Below, one piece after another: positions 50,586-59,270 of a DNA stretch of 64,000 bases. The stretch is taken from NCBI RefSeq assembly GCF_007280415.1, contig NZ_VKKU01000002.1:1088501-1152500 (forward strand). The letters are read 5' to 3'. The notes beneath the pieces were generated by a model that worked only from the letters and a program-made list of their open reading frames with translations, made no database searches and was not told where the DNA came from. The stretch comes from Sphingorhabdus contaminans. GTDB lineage: Bacteria > Pseudomonadota > Alphaproteobacteria > Sphingomonadales > Sphingomonadaceae. The first letter of the stretch is position 1; the number at the start of each line of letters is the position of its first letter. Position numbers and translations under genes: made by a program.

Positions 50586-52009
50586 TATTGGTGCACCGCC
50601 TTGGTAACATAATAGCTGTCGAGACCCTCAGGTCCGCCTTCGCTTCCAAAACCCGATTCCTTCACGCCTCCAAAGGGTGCATCCGGCATCGAAATGACAA
50701 AGCTGTTGAGGCCGACCATGCCTGTATCGAGCGCGTCGGCAACCAGATTGGCCTGCCGGGCATTTTCGGTAAAGGCATAGGCCGCCAAACCAAAGGGCAG
50801 ACGGTTGGCCTGCGTGATAGCTTCGTCAAAATCCTTGAACGGGCGAATGAGAGCAACAGGACCAAAAGGCTCGTCCGTCATAATGTCGGCAGTCATCGGC
50901 ACATCAGCGAGCACGGTGGGCTGATAGAAATATCCCCCATCGCCGCGTTCGCCGCCCGTCAGCAATTTTGCACCTTTATCGGTGGCGTCGCGCACCAGTC
51001 TTTCAATGGCCGGAGGACGACGATCGTTGGCCAAAGGCCCCATGATGGTGCCGTCGTCGAGGCCGTTACCGACCTGCACCTTCTTCGTTGCTTCGGCAAA
51101 TCCCGCCACAAAACGGTCGTAAATGCCCTCCTGCACATAAAAGCGTGTGGGCGATATGCAGACTTGTCCGGCGTTCCGGAATTTCTGTGTCGAAGACAGC
51201 TTGATCGCTTTTTCCAGATCGCAATCATCGAATACCAGAACAGGGGCGTGGCCGCCCAGTTCCATCGTCGTACGCTTCACGCCGTCGGCTGCCAGTTTTA
51301 ACAGATGTTTTCCGACCGGCACTGATCCGGTGAAGCTCACCTTGCGAATGACGGGCGACGCAATCAGATGGCGGCTGACCATGTCGGGCACGCCATAGAC
51401 GAGTTGGGCAACCGCGCCGGGAACGCCGCCGTCGATCACACATTGCATGATTGCGCTGGTGCAGAAGGGGGTTTCTTCCGGCGGCTTGGCAATGATCGAA
51501 CAGCCAGCAGCCAGCGCAGCCGCCATTTTCTTGCACATCAGGTTTACAGGGAAGTTCCAGGGCGAAAAGGCCGCGACCGGACCGACGGGTTGCTTGAGGA
51601 CAAGCGCGCGCTGTCCGGTGGGACGGACCAGAACCCGGCCATAGCTGCGCTTTGCCTCTTCTGCGAAATAGTCAAATTGCGAGGCGCAAGACAGCACTTC
51701 GGTACGTGCTTCCGCCAAAGGTTTGCCTTGTTCGGTGGTCAGCAGCACCGCAATATCTTCGGCACGTTCGCGGATCAGGCCGGCAACCTTGTGCAAAATT
51801 GCGGCCCGCTCATTCACGTCCACCGTGCGCCAGTGGGCAAATCCCCGGGCAGTCGCCTCCAACGCCTCATCCAGATCGGCTGGGGTTGCCAGTGGCAAAT
51901 CCGCAATCGCGGCTCCGGTTGCCGGATTGATAACCTTATGGTTGTCGCGTCCTTCTCCGCGCCGCCAGTTGCCGTTAATGTAAAGTCCGAGTTCGCTTGT
52001 GCTGTTCAT
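50582..52009 (-). CDS. Succinate-semialdehyde dehydrogenase-type aldehyde dehydrogenase
   Basis: 475-aa NAD(P)-dependent aldehyde dehydrogenase. It has the nucleotide-site FSPWNFPVNLM, the general base in MELGGHAPVLVFDD, and the nucleophile in NAGQVCISPTRFYV. The closest family is the GabD/SSADH type (AFSPWNFPVNLMCKKMAAALAAGC), but other semialdehydes are possible. I start at ATG 52009; an in-frame TTG lies upstream. A 4-bp overlap joins it to the DUF454 gene downstream. It converges with nothing nearby and may start its own transcript. Confidence 0.9.
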   Translation of the reverse strand: MNSTSELGLYINGNWRRGEGRDNHKVINPATGAAIADLPLATPADLDEALEATARGFAHWRTVDVNERAAILHKVAGLIRERAEDIAVLLTTEQGKPLAEARTEVLSCASQFDYFAEEAKRSYGRVLVRPTGQRALVLKQPVGPVAAFSPWNFPVNLMCKKMAAALAAGCSIIAKPPEETPFCTSAIMQCVIDGGVPGAVAQLVYGVPDMVSRHLIASPVIRKVSFTGSVPVGKHLLKLAADGVKRTTMELGGHAPVLVFDDCDLEKAIKLSSTQKFRNAGQVCISPTRFYVQEGIYDRFVAGFAEATKKVQVGNGLDDGTIMGPLANDRRPPAIERLVRDATDKGAKLLTGGERGDGGYFYQPTVLADVPMTADIMTDEPFGPVALIRPFKDFDEAITQANRLPFGLAAYAFTENARQANLVADALDTGMVGLNSFVISMPDAPFGGVKESGFGSEGGPEGLDSYYVTKAVHQY

Positions 52010-52049
52010 TTGGGAATCCCGCAATTATTCTATGCGGGGCATGTAGGCC

Positions 52050-53378
52050 TCAGGGCGTGTTATGGGAACCCCGTCCGAGGGAAATTTTCATCAGCCAGAA
52101 AGTCGGCAATCCGGCGAACAGCAATGCCATACCCCAACCCAAAGCTTCCCACCCGGCGCCGTAAATGGTCCAGAGCGAATAGAGCATCGCCATTATGATG
52201 ATTGCGGTGAAGCCTTTCGTCGCCGGTATCTGTCCCCGGATCATCAGGCGCGCCGCGGCCGAGGCGCAGCCGAAATACATGACCAATACGATGGCGGTGG
52301 TGAGGACGATCAGAAATTCAAACATCGCCGACAGCGACCGGCTGCTGTTCATCAGGATCACGATGGTCAGAAGGCAGGTCGTAAAAAGATGGGCGTTGCG
52401 GGGTGTGCCATTGGGTGCCGCTTTTCCCAAAAAGGCCGGAAACATGCCGTCACGCGCCATCGCGGCGGGCAATTCGCCCTGGCACATGACCCAGCCGTTA
52501 AGAGCGCCCAGCGCGCTGATCGCACCAAAGGCGGCAATGGCCGTTCCGGCATTTGCACCGCCATAGGTTTCCACAAATAACGCAAAGGGCGCAGGCGAAG
52601 CCGCCGTCAATGCAGCCGGCAGCATCAGGACCACTGCGGAGCAGACCAGAATATAGACCAGACCCGCGCCACCGGTGCCGAGCAAAGTGGCCCGGCCGAT
52701 CGTACGTTCCGCATTCTCCACCTTGTCCGCCGGCACGGTGGCCGTTTCCAGCCCGAGCATAGCCCACAGGGTCAAAATGGTGGCTGCTGAAATGGCCGAC
52801 AGGGAAAGGTCCTGCGTCGCAAAAGGCCGCACGACTCCGGTACCTTGCTGCGTCAGGACATAAGATGCGAGACCGATGACCGCGATCAGCGGTATGATCT
52901 TGATGATGGTCCAGATCAGTTGCACCTGGCCCGCCAATTTTGTGCCGCTGATATTGATCAGCGTGAACGTCCAGACAATCGCAACCGTAGTCGCCGCGGA
53001 AATGCCGGGTTTACCCAAGGCGGGGAAAAGCTGGCTGAGATAGCTGACGGCGCCCGTGGCAATCGCGGCGTTGCCGACCCACATCGAAATCCAGTAAGCC
53101 CACGCAATGGCGAAGCCAGCGCCATCGCCGAATGCCGCGCGGGAATAGGCGTAGGGACCGCCTGCCTTTGGCAGGATTCGGCTCAGCTTTCCGAATACCG
53201 CGGCAACGCAAAGCGCGCCTGCCACCGTGATCATCCAGCCAAAAACGGAATTCCAGCCCAAGGGGGCAAGGCTTGCCGGCAGCAGGAATACGCCCGAACC
53301 GATCATGCTCCCCATGACGAGAGCCAGTGCCATCCAGAATCCCATAGGCCGGCTGGTGGCTGCCGTGTCTTTATCCAT
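52050..53378 (-). CDS. APC family amino acid permease
   Basis: 442-aa amino acid/polyamine permease with 12 hydrophobic segments. The TM1 unwinding motif GSMIGSGVFLLPASLAP and the early LPKAGGPYAYSRAAFGDGAGF fit the arginine/agmatine or cationic amino acid antiporter group. The substrate is unknown. It lies 40 bp before the aldehyde dehydrogenase gene on the same strand, so the pair could move and degrade an amine-derived compound such as GABA, which is inference only. Confidence 0.9.
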   Translation of the reverse strand: MDKDTAATSRPMGFWMALALVMGSMIGSGVFLLPASLAPLGWNSVFGWMITVAGALCVAAVFGKLSRILPKAGGPYAYSRAAFGDGAGFAIAWAYWISMWVGNAAIATGAVSYLSQLFPALGKPGISAATTVAIVWTFTLINISGTKLAGQVQLIWTIIKIIPLIAVIGLASYVLTQQGTGVVRPFATQDLSLSAISAATILTLWAMLGLETATVPADKVENAERTIGRATLLGTGGAGLVYILVCSAVVLMLPAALTAASPAPFALFVETYGGANAGTAIAAFGAISALGALNGWVMCQGELPAAMARDGMFPAFLGKAAPNGTPRNAHLFTTCLLTIVILMNSSRSLSAMFEFLIVLTTAIVLVMYFGCASAAARLMIRGQIPATKGFTAIIIMAMLYSLWTIYGAGWEALGWGMALLFAGLPTFWLMKISLGRGSHNTP

Positions 53379-53437
53379 ACCCTATCCCCCGATGCGGCTT
53401 ACCTGCCACGCCGGGGGATGAATGCCAACATCTGTTA

Positions 53438-54253
53438 TCAATGGGCCAGCAGAACGGGCACACCGATTTCGGCCAGCAGGAACCGCGTGACGCCGCCGAA
53501 GACTGCCTCACGCCAGCGGCCATGGCCATAGGCCCCCATGACGAGATAATCGGGGTGCCACGCCCTTGCTTCGGCCAGCAGGCGTTCCTCGACACTGACA
53601 TCGCCCTTGGCTGCCACGGCAAGTTCAGCATTAACGCCGTGCCGCGACAGATAGGCGGCGACGTCTGTAACCGGGAATTCTTCGGGCGCTGCTTCGACTT
53701 CAGTAATCCGTACCACGTCTGTCGCGGCCAGCAGGGGCCGTGCCGCGCGCACCGCATTTGCGGCCTCAAATCCGCCGTCATAGGCGACCATTGCCCTGTT
53801 AAACGCCAGGCTTTTGCACGCAAGGGGAACGGCCAATATCGGTGTACGCGATGCCGTGACTACGTCGCTGACAAGCGCGCGACCCTGACCACCCGCACGG
53901 GCCGCGGTATCGTCGAGCGACATGACCAATATGTCGCCTAAGCGGGCGGCGTTGACGAGGGCATCGACAATCGTGCCGTCGAAGATCTGCCAGTCCCACG
54001 GCAAGCCTTCAACTTTCAGATGTTCGTCGACCCGGGCCTGCATTTTGGCGCGTTCTTTCTCGGCGGCATCGAAAGCCTCCGAAATGAAGTGCGCGCCGCC
54101 AAACATGTCGAATGCGACATAGTCCTGCGGAGGGCGCGGCAAGATCAGAGAAAGATGTCCATTGAACCGTCGTGCGAGATCGAGTGCAACCTGCAACCGG
54201 CCGTCGAAGCCGGGGTCGCTTCCTGTATGTACCATGATCGATTTCATCGCCAT
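53438..54253 (-). CDS. Universal stress protein, two-domain
   Basis: 271-aa tandem Usp protein: domain one about 1-140 (KSIMVHTGSDPGFDGRLQVALDLARRF), domain two about 150-271, ending with the nucleotide-loop motif VMGAYGHGRWREAVFGGVTRFLLAEIGVPVLL. The second domain keeps the G-x-x-G-x9-G-S/T ATP loop in modified form (GHGRWREAVFGGVTR). AAGGAA precedes the ATG. A TTGAT-N4-GTCAA box 79-92 bases upstream looks like an FNR/FixK-type site, and usp genes are common in such regulons. Confidence 0.9.
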   Translation of the reverse strand: MAMKSIMVHTGSDPGFDGRLQVALDLARRFNGHLSLILPRPPQDYVAFDMFGGAHFISEAFDAAEKERAKMQARVDEHLKVEGLPWDWQIFDGTIVDALVNAARLGDILVMSLDDTAARAGGQGRALVSDVVTASRTPILAVPLACKSLAFNRAMVAYDGGFEAANAVRAARPLLAATDVVRITEVEAAPEEFPVTDVAAYLSRHGVNAELAVAAKGDVSVEERLLAEARAWHPDYLVMGAYGHGRWREAVFGGVTRFLLAEIGVPVLLAH

Positions 54254-54331
54254 TTCCTTTTTTCAACACCGACAGGATGGGGGGTGAGTCGGCTTCACAT
54301 TGTCATATTACTCCCTTTTCCGTCGGGTTCG

Positions 54332-54345
54332 TTGATCGACGTCAA
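54332..54345. promoter_or_regulatory. Candidate FNR/FixK-type box upstream of the usp gene
   Basis: TTGAT-N4-GTCAA matches TTGAT-N4-ATCAA with one mismatch. It is 79-92 bases from the usp start on the minus strand, about the distance expected for an activator site at -41.5 with a short leader. It also lies 34 bases before the acetyltransferase start, where it might act as a repressing site. Confidence 0.4.
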
Positions 54346-54378
54346 ACTTTACGCAGAAGATGCGCTAAAGGACTTTTC

Positions 54379-54993
54379 ATGTCGGTTATTCTATGTCAGC
54401 CCTCCGTCATGGAAACGGGGGAATCTGGAGCGGACAGATGCATGCTTCGGTCGGCCGAAGTCGGCGACGCTGCATCAATTGCCGCAATTTACGCTACGCA
54501 TGTCGAAAAGGGTAGCGCAAGCTTCGATACGGTGCCGCGCACGGTGGCGGAAACCGAACAGAAGATAAGGGATATAACGGAAAAAGGGTGGCCGTTCCTG
54601 GTCGCGACACAGGCGGGCGACGTTGTTGGCTATGCCTATGCATCCCAGTTTCGGGACCGACCTGCCTACGGTTTTGCGTGCGAAGATTCGATCTACGTCC
54701 GGGCGGACCAAGTGGGGCAGGGCATTGGTTCGCAATTGCTGGCCGCGTTGATCGAACAATCGACCGCATTCGGATTTCGCCAGATGATTGCGGTAATCGG
54801 AGGCGGAGAGCCGGCTTCGGTGGCATTGCATGGCAAAATGGGTTTCGAACATGCCGGGCGGATGCGCAGCGTGGGACGAAAGTTCGGGCGCTGGCTGGAT
54901 AGTGTGTATATGCAGATCGCGCTGGGCGAAGGAGACGGATCGGCACCAGGGCGCGAACCCGACGAGGGATCTCGGGAAAGAGAGGAGAGATAA
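54379..54993 (+). CDS. GNAT N-acetyltransferase, phosphinothricin-acetyltransferase-like
   Basis: 204-aa GNAT with the PAT-family layout: RSAEVGDAASIAAIYATHV, a FDTVPRTVAE motif, the acetyl-CoA loop QVGQGIGSQLLAALIEQ (Q/R-x-x-G-x-G/A), and the family-typical C-terminal VALHGKMGFEHAGRMRSVGRKFGRWLDSVYMQ. Members N-acetylate phosphinothricin, methionine sulfoximine or similar amines. The start at 54379 has AAAGGA upstream; an ATG at 54409 is possible. The C-terminal tail is highly charged, and its stop overlaps the SMP-30 ATG by one base (TAATG). Confidence 0.88.
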   Translation: MSVILCQPSVMETGESGADRCMLRSAEVGDAASIAAIYATHVEKGSASFDTVPRTVAETEQKIRDITEKGWPFLVATQAGDVVGYAYASQFRDRPAYGFACEDSIYVRADQVGQGIGSQLLAALIEQSTAFGFRQMIAVIGGGEPASVALHGKMGFEHAGRMRSVGRKFGRWLDSVYMQIALGEGDGSAPGREPDEGSREREER

Positions 54994-55913
54994 TGGCGGA
55001 TTTTAAACTTGTGGCAGATGGTCTGCGTTTTCCGGAAGGACCTGTCATCCTGCCCGACGGTAGTGTCATCCTTGTTGAAATCGCATCCGGGCAAATCACG
55101 CGTATCGCGGCAGATGGCAGCAAATCCGTTGTAGCCAAAACCGGCGGCGGACCTAACGGGTTGGCACTGGGGCCGGATGGCAAGCTGTATTGCTGCAACA
55201 ATGGCGGGTTCGAATATCTTGAAGCCAACGGCTTTCTGGCGCCGCATGGCATTGCAAAGGATTATTCCGGCGGACGGATCGAGCGGATCGACCTCGACAC
55301 TGGCGCAGTCGAAGTCCTCTACAAATCCGGCGATTTCGGCTGCGTCTTGCGCGGACCCAACGACATCGTGTTCGACGAACATGGCGGTTTCTGGTTCACC
55401 GACCATGGCAAGGTCGATTATGCCAAACGGTGCCATGACATTGTCGGCATCTTTTATGCAAAGGCCGACGGTAGTCATCTGGAAGAGGTCGTATTTCCGT
55501 CGAACAATCCCAATGGAGTTGGACTCTCACCCGATGGAAAGACGCTTTATGCCGCCGAAACCTACACGTGCCGCCTGATGAAATTCAATATCACCGCACC
55601 GGGCAAGGTTGCGGCAGATGCGGGGCCGGGGGGACCGGGAATCCCTGTCTATCGCCCGGCGGGTTATAAATTTTTCGACAGCCTCGGTATGGAAGCCAAT
55701 GGCAATATCTGTGTTGCTACTATCGGTGAATGCGGGATCAGCGTGATTTCGCCAGAGGGCGAGCTGGTCGAATTTGTGGCCACGGACGACATCTTTACCA
55801 CCAATATCGCGTTCGGCGGCGCGGACATGCGCGATGCCTATATCTGCCTGTCGGGCAGCGGACGACTTGTTAAAACAAAGTGGGCGAGGCCGGGTCTGAA
55901 ACTCAACTACTGA
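54993..55913 (+). CDS. SMP-30/gluconolactonase-family protein
   Basis: 306-aa six-bladed propeller of the SMP-30/Gluconolactonase/LRE family. Metal ligands are visible as Glu in DGLRFPEGPVILPDG, Asn in GPNDIVFDEHGGFWFTD and Asp/Asn in NNPNGVGLSPDGKTLYAAE. It probably hydrolyses a sugar or other lactone; the substrate is unknown. A GGAGAGATA ribosome site precedes the ATG, which overlaps the acetyltransferase stop by one base. It is followed within 15 bp by the VIT-family gene. Confidence 0.9.
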   Translation: MADFKLVADGLRFPEGPVILPDGSVILVEIASGQITRIAADGSKSVVAKTGGGPNGLALGPDGKLYCCNNGGFEYLEANGFLAPHGIAKDYSGGRIERIDLDTGAVEVLYKSGDFGCVLRGPNDIVFDEHGGFWFTDHGKVDYAKRCHDIVGIFYAKADGSHLEEVVFPSNNPNGVGLSPDGKTLYAAETYTCRLMKFNITAPGKVAADAGPGGPGIPVYRPAGYKFFDSLGMEANGNICVATIGECGISVISPEGELVEFVATDDIFTTNIAFGGADMRDAYICLSGSGRLVKTKWARPGLKLNY

Positions 55914-55928
55914 AAAGGAATCAATTCC

Positions 55929-56624
55929 ATGCCGAGGCATAAGGAAGCCCATTTGATCGATCGCATCGGTTGGCTCCGTGCATCGGTGCTGGGCGCCAAT
56001 GACGGTATCGTCTCGACTGCCAGCCTCATCGTCGGCGTCGCTGCGGCGCAGGCAAATCCCGCCAATGTGCTGTTGACCGGGATTGCAGGGCTTGTCGCCG
56101 GGGCGATGTCGATGGCTGCTGGTGAATATGTCTCCGTCAGTTCGCAGGCCGATACCGAAAGCGCGGACCGGGCCCGCGAAAAAATGGAACTGGAAACTAT
56201 CCCGGAAAAGGAGCGGGAGGAACTGGTTGGTATCTACGAAGCGCGGGGTCTGGATCGTGCACTGGCCGAACAGGTCGCCGACAAGCTGACGGCGCATGAT
56301 GCCCTTGCCACCCATTTGCGCGACGAGCTGGGCCTTGCCACGCATATGGCGGCCCGTCCGGTGCAGGCTGCCCTCGCATCGGCTGCGTCCTTCGCGGTCG
56401 GTGCCGCGCTGCCGCTTGCGATGGTGCCTTTATCGCCTGCCGCTTCGTTGACCTGGTCTGTATCGATCGCAGCTTTGCTGTTTCTGGCACTGCTGGGTGC
56501 TATTGGAGCGAAAGCGGGCGGTGCGCCCATTGGCAAAGCGGTATTGCGCGTGACCTTTTGGGGTGCCTTTGCCATGGCGGCGACCGCGGCCATCGGGTCG
56601 CTTTTCGGCACGAGCGTCGCCTGA
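55929..56624 (+). CDS. VIT family (CCC1-like) iron/manganese transporter
   Basis: 231-aa membrane protein of the VIT1/CCC1 family. The TM1 marker RIGWLRASVLGANDGIVSTASLIVGV is canonical, then comes GLVAGAMSMAAGEYVSVSSQADTE, followed by a charged cytoplasmic helix region with the metal-linking Glu/Met residues (KMELETIPEKEREEL). Three more C-terminal segments complete the fold. It would move Fe2+ or Mn2+ out of the cytoplasm. It is 15 bp after the lactonase and eight bp before the HAD gene, so probably in one transcript. Confidence 0.92.
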   Translation: MPRHKEAHLIDRIGWLRASVLGANDGIVSTASLIVGVAAAQANPANVLLTGIAGLVAGAMSMAAGEYVSVSSQADTESADRAREKMELETIPEKEREELVGIYEARGLDRALAEQVADKLTAHDALATHLRDELGLATHMAARPVQAALASAASFAVGAALPLAMVPLSPAASLTWSVSIAALLFLALLGAIGAKAGGAPIGKAVLRVTFWGAFAMAATAAIGSLFGTSVA

Positions 56625-56632
56625 GGGAAACC

Positions 56633-57292
56633 ATGCCATATACAACTGTTATTTTCGATTTTGGCGGGGTCATCACTTCGTCCCCTTTTGAAGCGTTCAA
56701 CCGGATGGAGGCCGAGCGCGGTTTGCCCCGCGATTTTGTCCGCAAGGTCAATTCGACCAATCCGGATACCAATGCCTGGGCAAAATTCGAGCGCGCCGAA
56801 ATTGATGCGGACATGTTTGATGCGCTGTTCCGGCAGGAGGCCGAGGCGTTGGGCCATAGTCTCGACGGCGCTTCGGTCATCGCCTGTCTTGCAGGCGACA
56901 TTCGCCCCGCCATGGTGGCCGCGTTAGACCAGCTGAAGCGCGAGGGGCTGACCCTTGGCTGCATCACCAATAATGTGCGCGCCGGACACGGTGCGGGCAT
57001 GACAAACGATGCGGAAAAGGCGAGGGCGGTGGAAGCGATCATGGCCCGTTTCGACCATGTCATCGAAAGCTCGAAAGCCGGTGTCCGCAAACCGGATCCG
57101 CGCATCTACCAGATGATGTGCACGGCGCTGGATGTCGATCCTTCGGCCTGCATTTATCTTGATGACCTTGGCATCAATTGCAAACCCGCTTCCCAACTCG
57201 GCATGGCCGCCATCAAGGTGATCAACGGCGAGCAGGCTTTGGACGAACTGGGTGCGCTATTGGCGTTGACCTTTGGTCCGGTTGGCGGCTAG
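56633..57292 (+). CDS. HAD phosphatase, epoxide-hydrolase N-terminal-like type
   Basis: 219-aa HAD hydrolase. Motif I is FDFGGVITSSPF, motif II is GCITNN, motif III KAGVRKPDPRIYQMM, and motif IV ACIYLDDLGINCKPASQLGMAAIKV. This set matches the group that includes the N-terminal phosphatase of soluble epoxide hydrolase and acyl phosphatase-like acyl-CoA dehydrogenase 10-associated proteins. It is cytoplasmic. The start is ATG at 56633, eight bases after the VIT stop. The substrate is unknown. Confidence 0.87.
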   Translation: MPYTTVIFDFGGVITSSPFEAFNRMEAERGLPRDFVRKVNSTNPDTNAWAKFERAEIDADMFDALFRQEAEALGHSLDGASVIACLAGDIRPAMVAALDQLKREGLTLGCITNNVRAGHGAGMTNDAEKARAVEAIMARFDHVIESSKAGVRKPDPRIYQMMCTALDVDPSACIYLDDLGINCKPASQLGMAAIKVINGEQALDELGALLALTFGPVGG

Positions 57293-57334
57293 GCGATATA
57301 GCGTTCCGTCTCTCCCATATAACTGGAGCATTTC

Positions 57335-58045
57335 ATGGCGAAGAAACTATTCCCCGACGCGGCTTCGGCGCTCGATGGCCTTTTGAAAAACGACATCCTG
57401 ATTGCCAGCGGGGGCTTCGGTCTCTGCGGATTGCCCGAACGGCTGCTGGACGCGGTGCGTGACAGCGGGGTGACCGGTTTGACCTTTGTGTCGAACAATG
57501 CCGGTATTGATAATGAAGGCATCGGAAAGCTTCTGCGGACCAAGCAGGTGAAGAAGATGATCTCATCCTATGTGGGCGAGAACAAGGAGTTCGAACGGCA
57601 ATATCTGGCCGGGGAACTGGAGGTTGAATTCTGTCCGCAGGGCACGCTTGCCGAACGTATGCGCGCCGGTGGTGCGGGTATTCCCGGATTTTACACAAAG
57701 ACCGGCGTCGGCACGCTCGTGGCCGAAGGCAAAGAAGTCAAAGAGTTCGGCGGGGAGGAATATATCCTCGAACGCGGCATCTTTGCGGATCTGGCCCTGG
57801 TAAAGGCATGGAAGGCCGACGAAAGCGGCAATCTCGTTTTCCGCAAGACGGCGCGCAACTTCAACCTGCCTGCCGCAACCTGCGGCAAGGTGTGCGTGGT
57901 CGAGGTCGAGGAAGTGGTTCCGGTCGGCAGCCTTGATCCCGACTGCATCCATCTGCCGGGTGTCTATGTACAGCGGATGATCATTGGCGCGCCATATGAC
58001 AAGAAAATCGAGTTCCGGACAGTCCGCGAAAGGGAGGCACTCTGA
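57335..58045 (+). CDS. 3-oxoacid CoA-transferase subunit A
   Basis: 236-aa alpha subunit of a class I CoA transferase (succinyl-CoA:3-ketoacid or acetate/acetoacetate type). It has the entry GLLKNDILIASGGFGLCGLPERLLDAV, the CoA loop SNNAGIDNEGIGKLL, and GGAGIPGFYTKTGVGTLVAEGKE. It activates acetoacetate or a similar acid. GGAG lies before the ATG. The beta subunit is not adjacent: a phosphatase lipoprotein and a DUF5076 gene stand between (58045-59270). Confidence 0.93.
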   Translation: MAKKLFPDAASALDGLLKNDILIASGGFGLCGLPERLLDAVRDSGVTGLTFVSNNAGIDNEGIGKLLRTKQVKKMISSYVGENKEFERQYLAGELEVEFCPQGTLAERMRAGGAGIPGFYTKTGVGTLVAEGKEVKEFGGEEYILERGIFADLALVKAWKADESGNLVFRKTARNFNLPAATCGKVCVVEVEEVVPVGSLDPDCIHLPGVYVQRMIIGAPYDKKIEFRTVREREAL

Positions 58046-58947
58046 TGCGTCGTTTTGCAGCCAGCCTAGTCGCCCTGGCTCTTGCCGGTTGCGCGGCGCA
58101 GGCAGAGCAAGTTAGCGCACCGGTCCTCACCAAGGAAGCCGTGGCAACGCAGATCGGCGAAAAGCCGACGCCCTCATCGCCGCCCACGGGTCAACAATGG
58201 CTTTATGGTTCAGCCGAAGGGACGATTGCGTCGGCCCAAATCTATAAGGCAATGGCCCAATATGTGCGGGCCAAGGCACTGAACCGCGCGATCAAGACGC
58301 AGGTTGTTTTGGGCGACGGCTCAACGCCGGATGCGCCGCGCTTTGAAAGCTGCGGTACCAAGCCACTGGCGGCGGTGTTCGATGCCGACGAAACACTGGT
58401 CTGGAATGTGGGCGCAATGCGGTACATGGCCGAGCAGGGCAAGGATTTCGATCCCGCCATCTGGAATGCGTGGGAAAAAAGCGGTGCCGGAAAGGCGCTC
58501 GCTATGCCCGGCGCGATCGAGGCTTTGAAGGTCATGCGCGAAGCTGGTGTTACGATTATTGCCAACACCAACCGGACATCGGCCAATGCAAAAGGGACCG
58601 AGGATACGCTGCGCGCGGCGGGCCTGGGCGAGTTCAAGCATGGCGAAACGCTTTTCCTGATGGGCGATGATGCAACCGGGTCCAGCAAGGACGCGCGCCG
58701 TTCGACCATAGCGGCTCGTTACTGCGTTGTTGCGCTTGCCGGCGACCAGCTGGGTGACTTTGCCAATGCGTTCAACGCCAAAGGCATTTCGGTTGCGGAC
58801 CGCAAGAAACTGGCGACGCACCCTGCCATCACCGACCTCTGGGGTAATGGCTGGTTCCTTTTCTCCAATCCGGTATATGGCCCGTCCATTCGTGGCGGTT
58901 ATGACGAGATATTCTCAGACGAAACCAAATGGGAGCCCGCACCATGA
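58045..58947 (+). CDS. HAD acid phosphatase lipoprotein (class B/C, e(P4)-like)
   Basis: 300-aa exported lipoprotein: signal ASLVALALAGC with lipobox LAGC (Cys at about 16). The DDDD-type motif I is VFDADETLVWNVG; the later Asp motifs are FLMGDDATGSSKD and ALAGDQLGDF. The class is HAD acid phosphatase/5'-nucleotidase e(P4), which dephosphorylates nucleotides at the outer membrane. It starts with an ATG that overlaps the previous stop by one base, and ends with an ATGA overlap into the DUF5076 gene. A periplasmic phosphatase between two CoA-transferase subunits is unexpected. Confidence 0.88.
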   Translation: MRRFAASLVALALAGCAAQAEQVSAPVLTKEAVATQIGEKPTPSSPPTGQQWLYGSAEGTIASAQIYKAMAQYVRAKALNRAIKTQVVLGDGSTPDAPRFESCGTKPLAAVFDADETLVWNVGAMRYMAEQGKDFDPAIWNAWEKSGAGKALAMPGAIEALKVMREAGVTIIANTNRTSANAKGTEDTLRAAGLGEFKHGETLFLMGDDATGSSKDARRSTIAARYCVVALAGDQLGDFANAFNAKGISVADRKKLATHPAITDLWGNGWFLFSNPVYGPSIRGGYDEIFSDETKWEPAP

Positions 58948-59270
58948 GCGGCAAGCCCGTTCCCATTGACCTTGTGCCCTATCAGGAACTGATTGGCGAT
59001 AGCCGGGAGTTTCTGCGCGTATGGGCCAAGGAAGGCGGTCCGGTTACCTGCTTTATCAATCCGGTTCCGGTTGGCGGTGATCCAGCGGGATTTGGCGTCG
59101 CCCTTGTCGATTGCATCCGTCACGGCGCAAAGACTTGGGCGCGTGCCACCGGCATTTCCGAGGCAGAAGCCCTGGCCCGCATCTGGGAAGGTGTCGACGC
59201 CGAGCGAAACAACCCGACCGATATCATCACCGAAACTCCCACCACACAAAAAGATGGACTGATACATTGA
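58944..59270 (+). CDS. DUF5076 domain protein
   Basis: 108-aa protein of the DUF5076 type. It contains [48 protein letters not shown], then a helical [14 protein letters not shown] tail. The core has two Cys and is about 85 aa long. It has no signal, so it is cytoplasmic. It overlaps the preceding phosphatase gene (ATGA) and the following CoA-transferase subunit B (TTGA). The family is unstudied as far as I know. Confidence 0.83.
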   Translation: MSGKPVPIDLVPYQELIGDSREFLRVWAKEGGPVTCFINPVPVGGDPAGFGVALVDCIRHGAKTWARATGISEAEALARIWEGVDAERNNPTDIITETPTTQKDGLIH

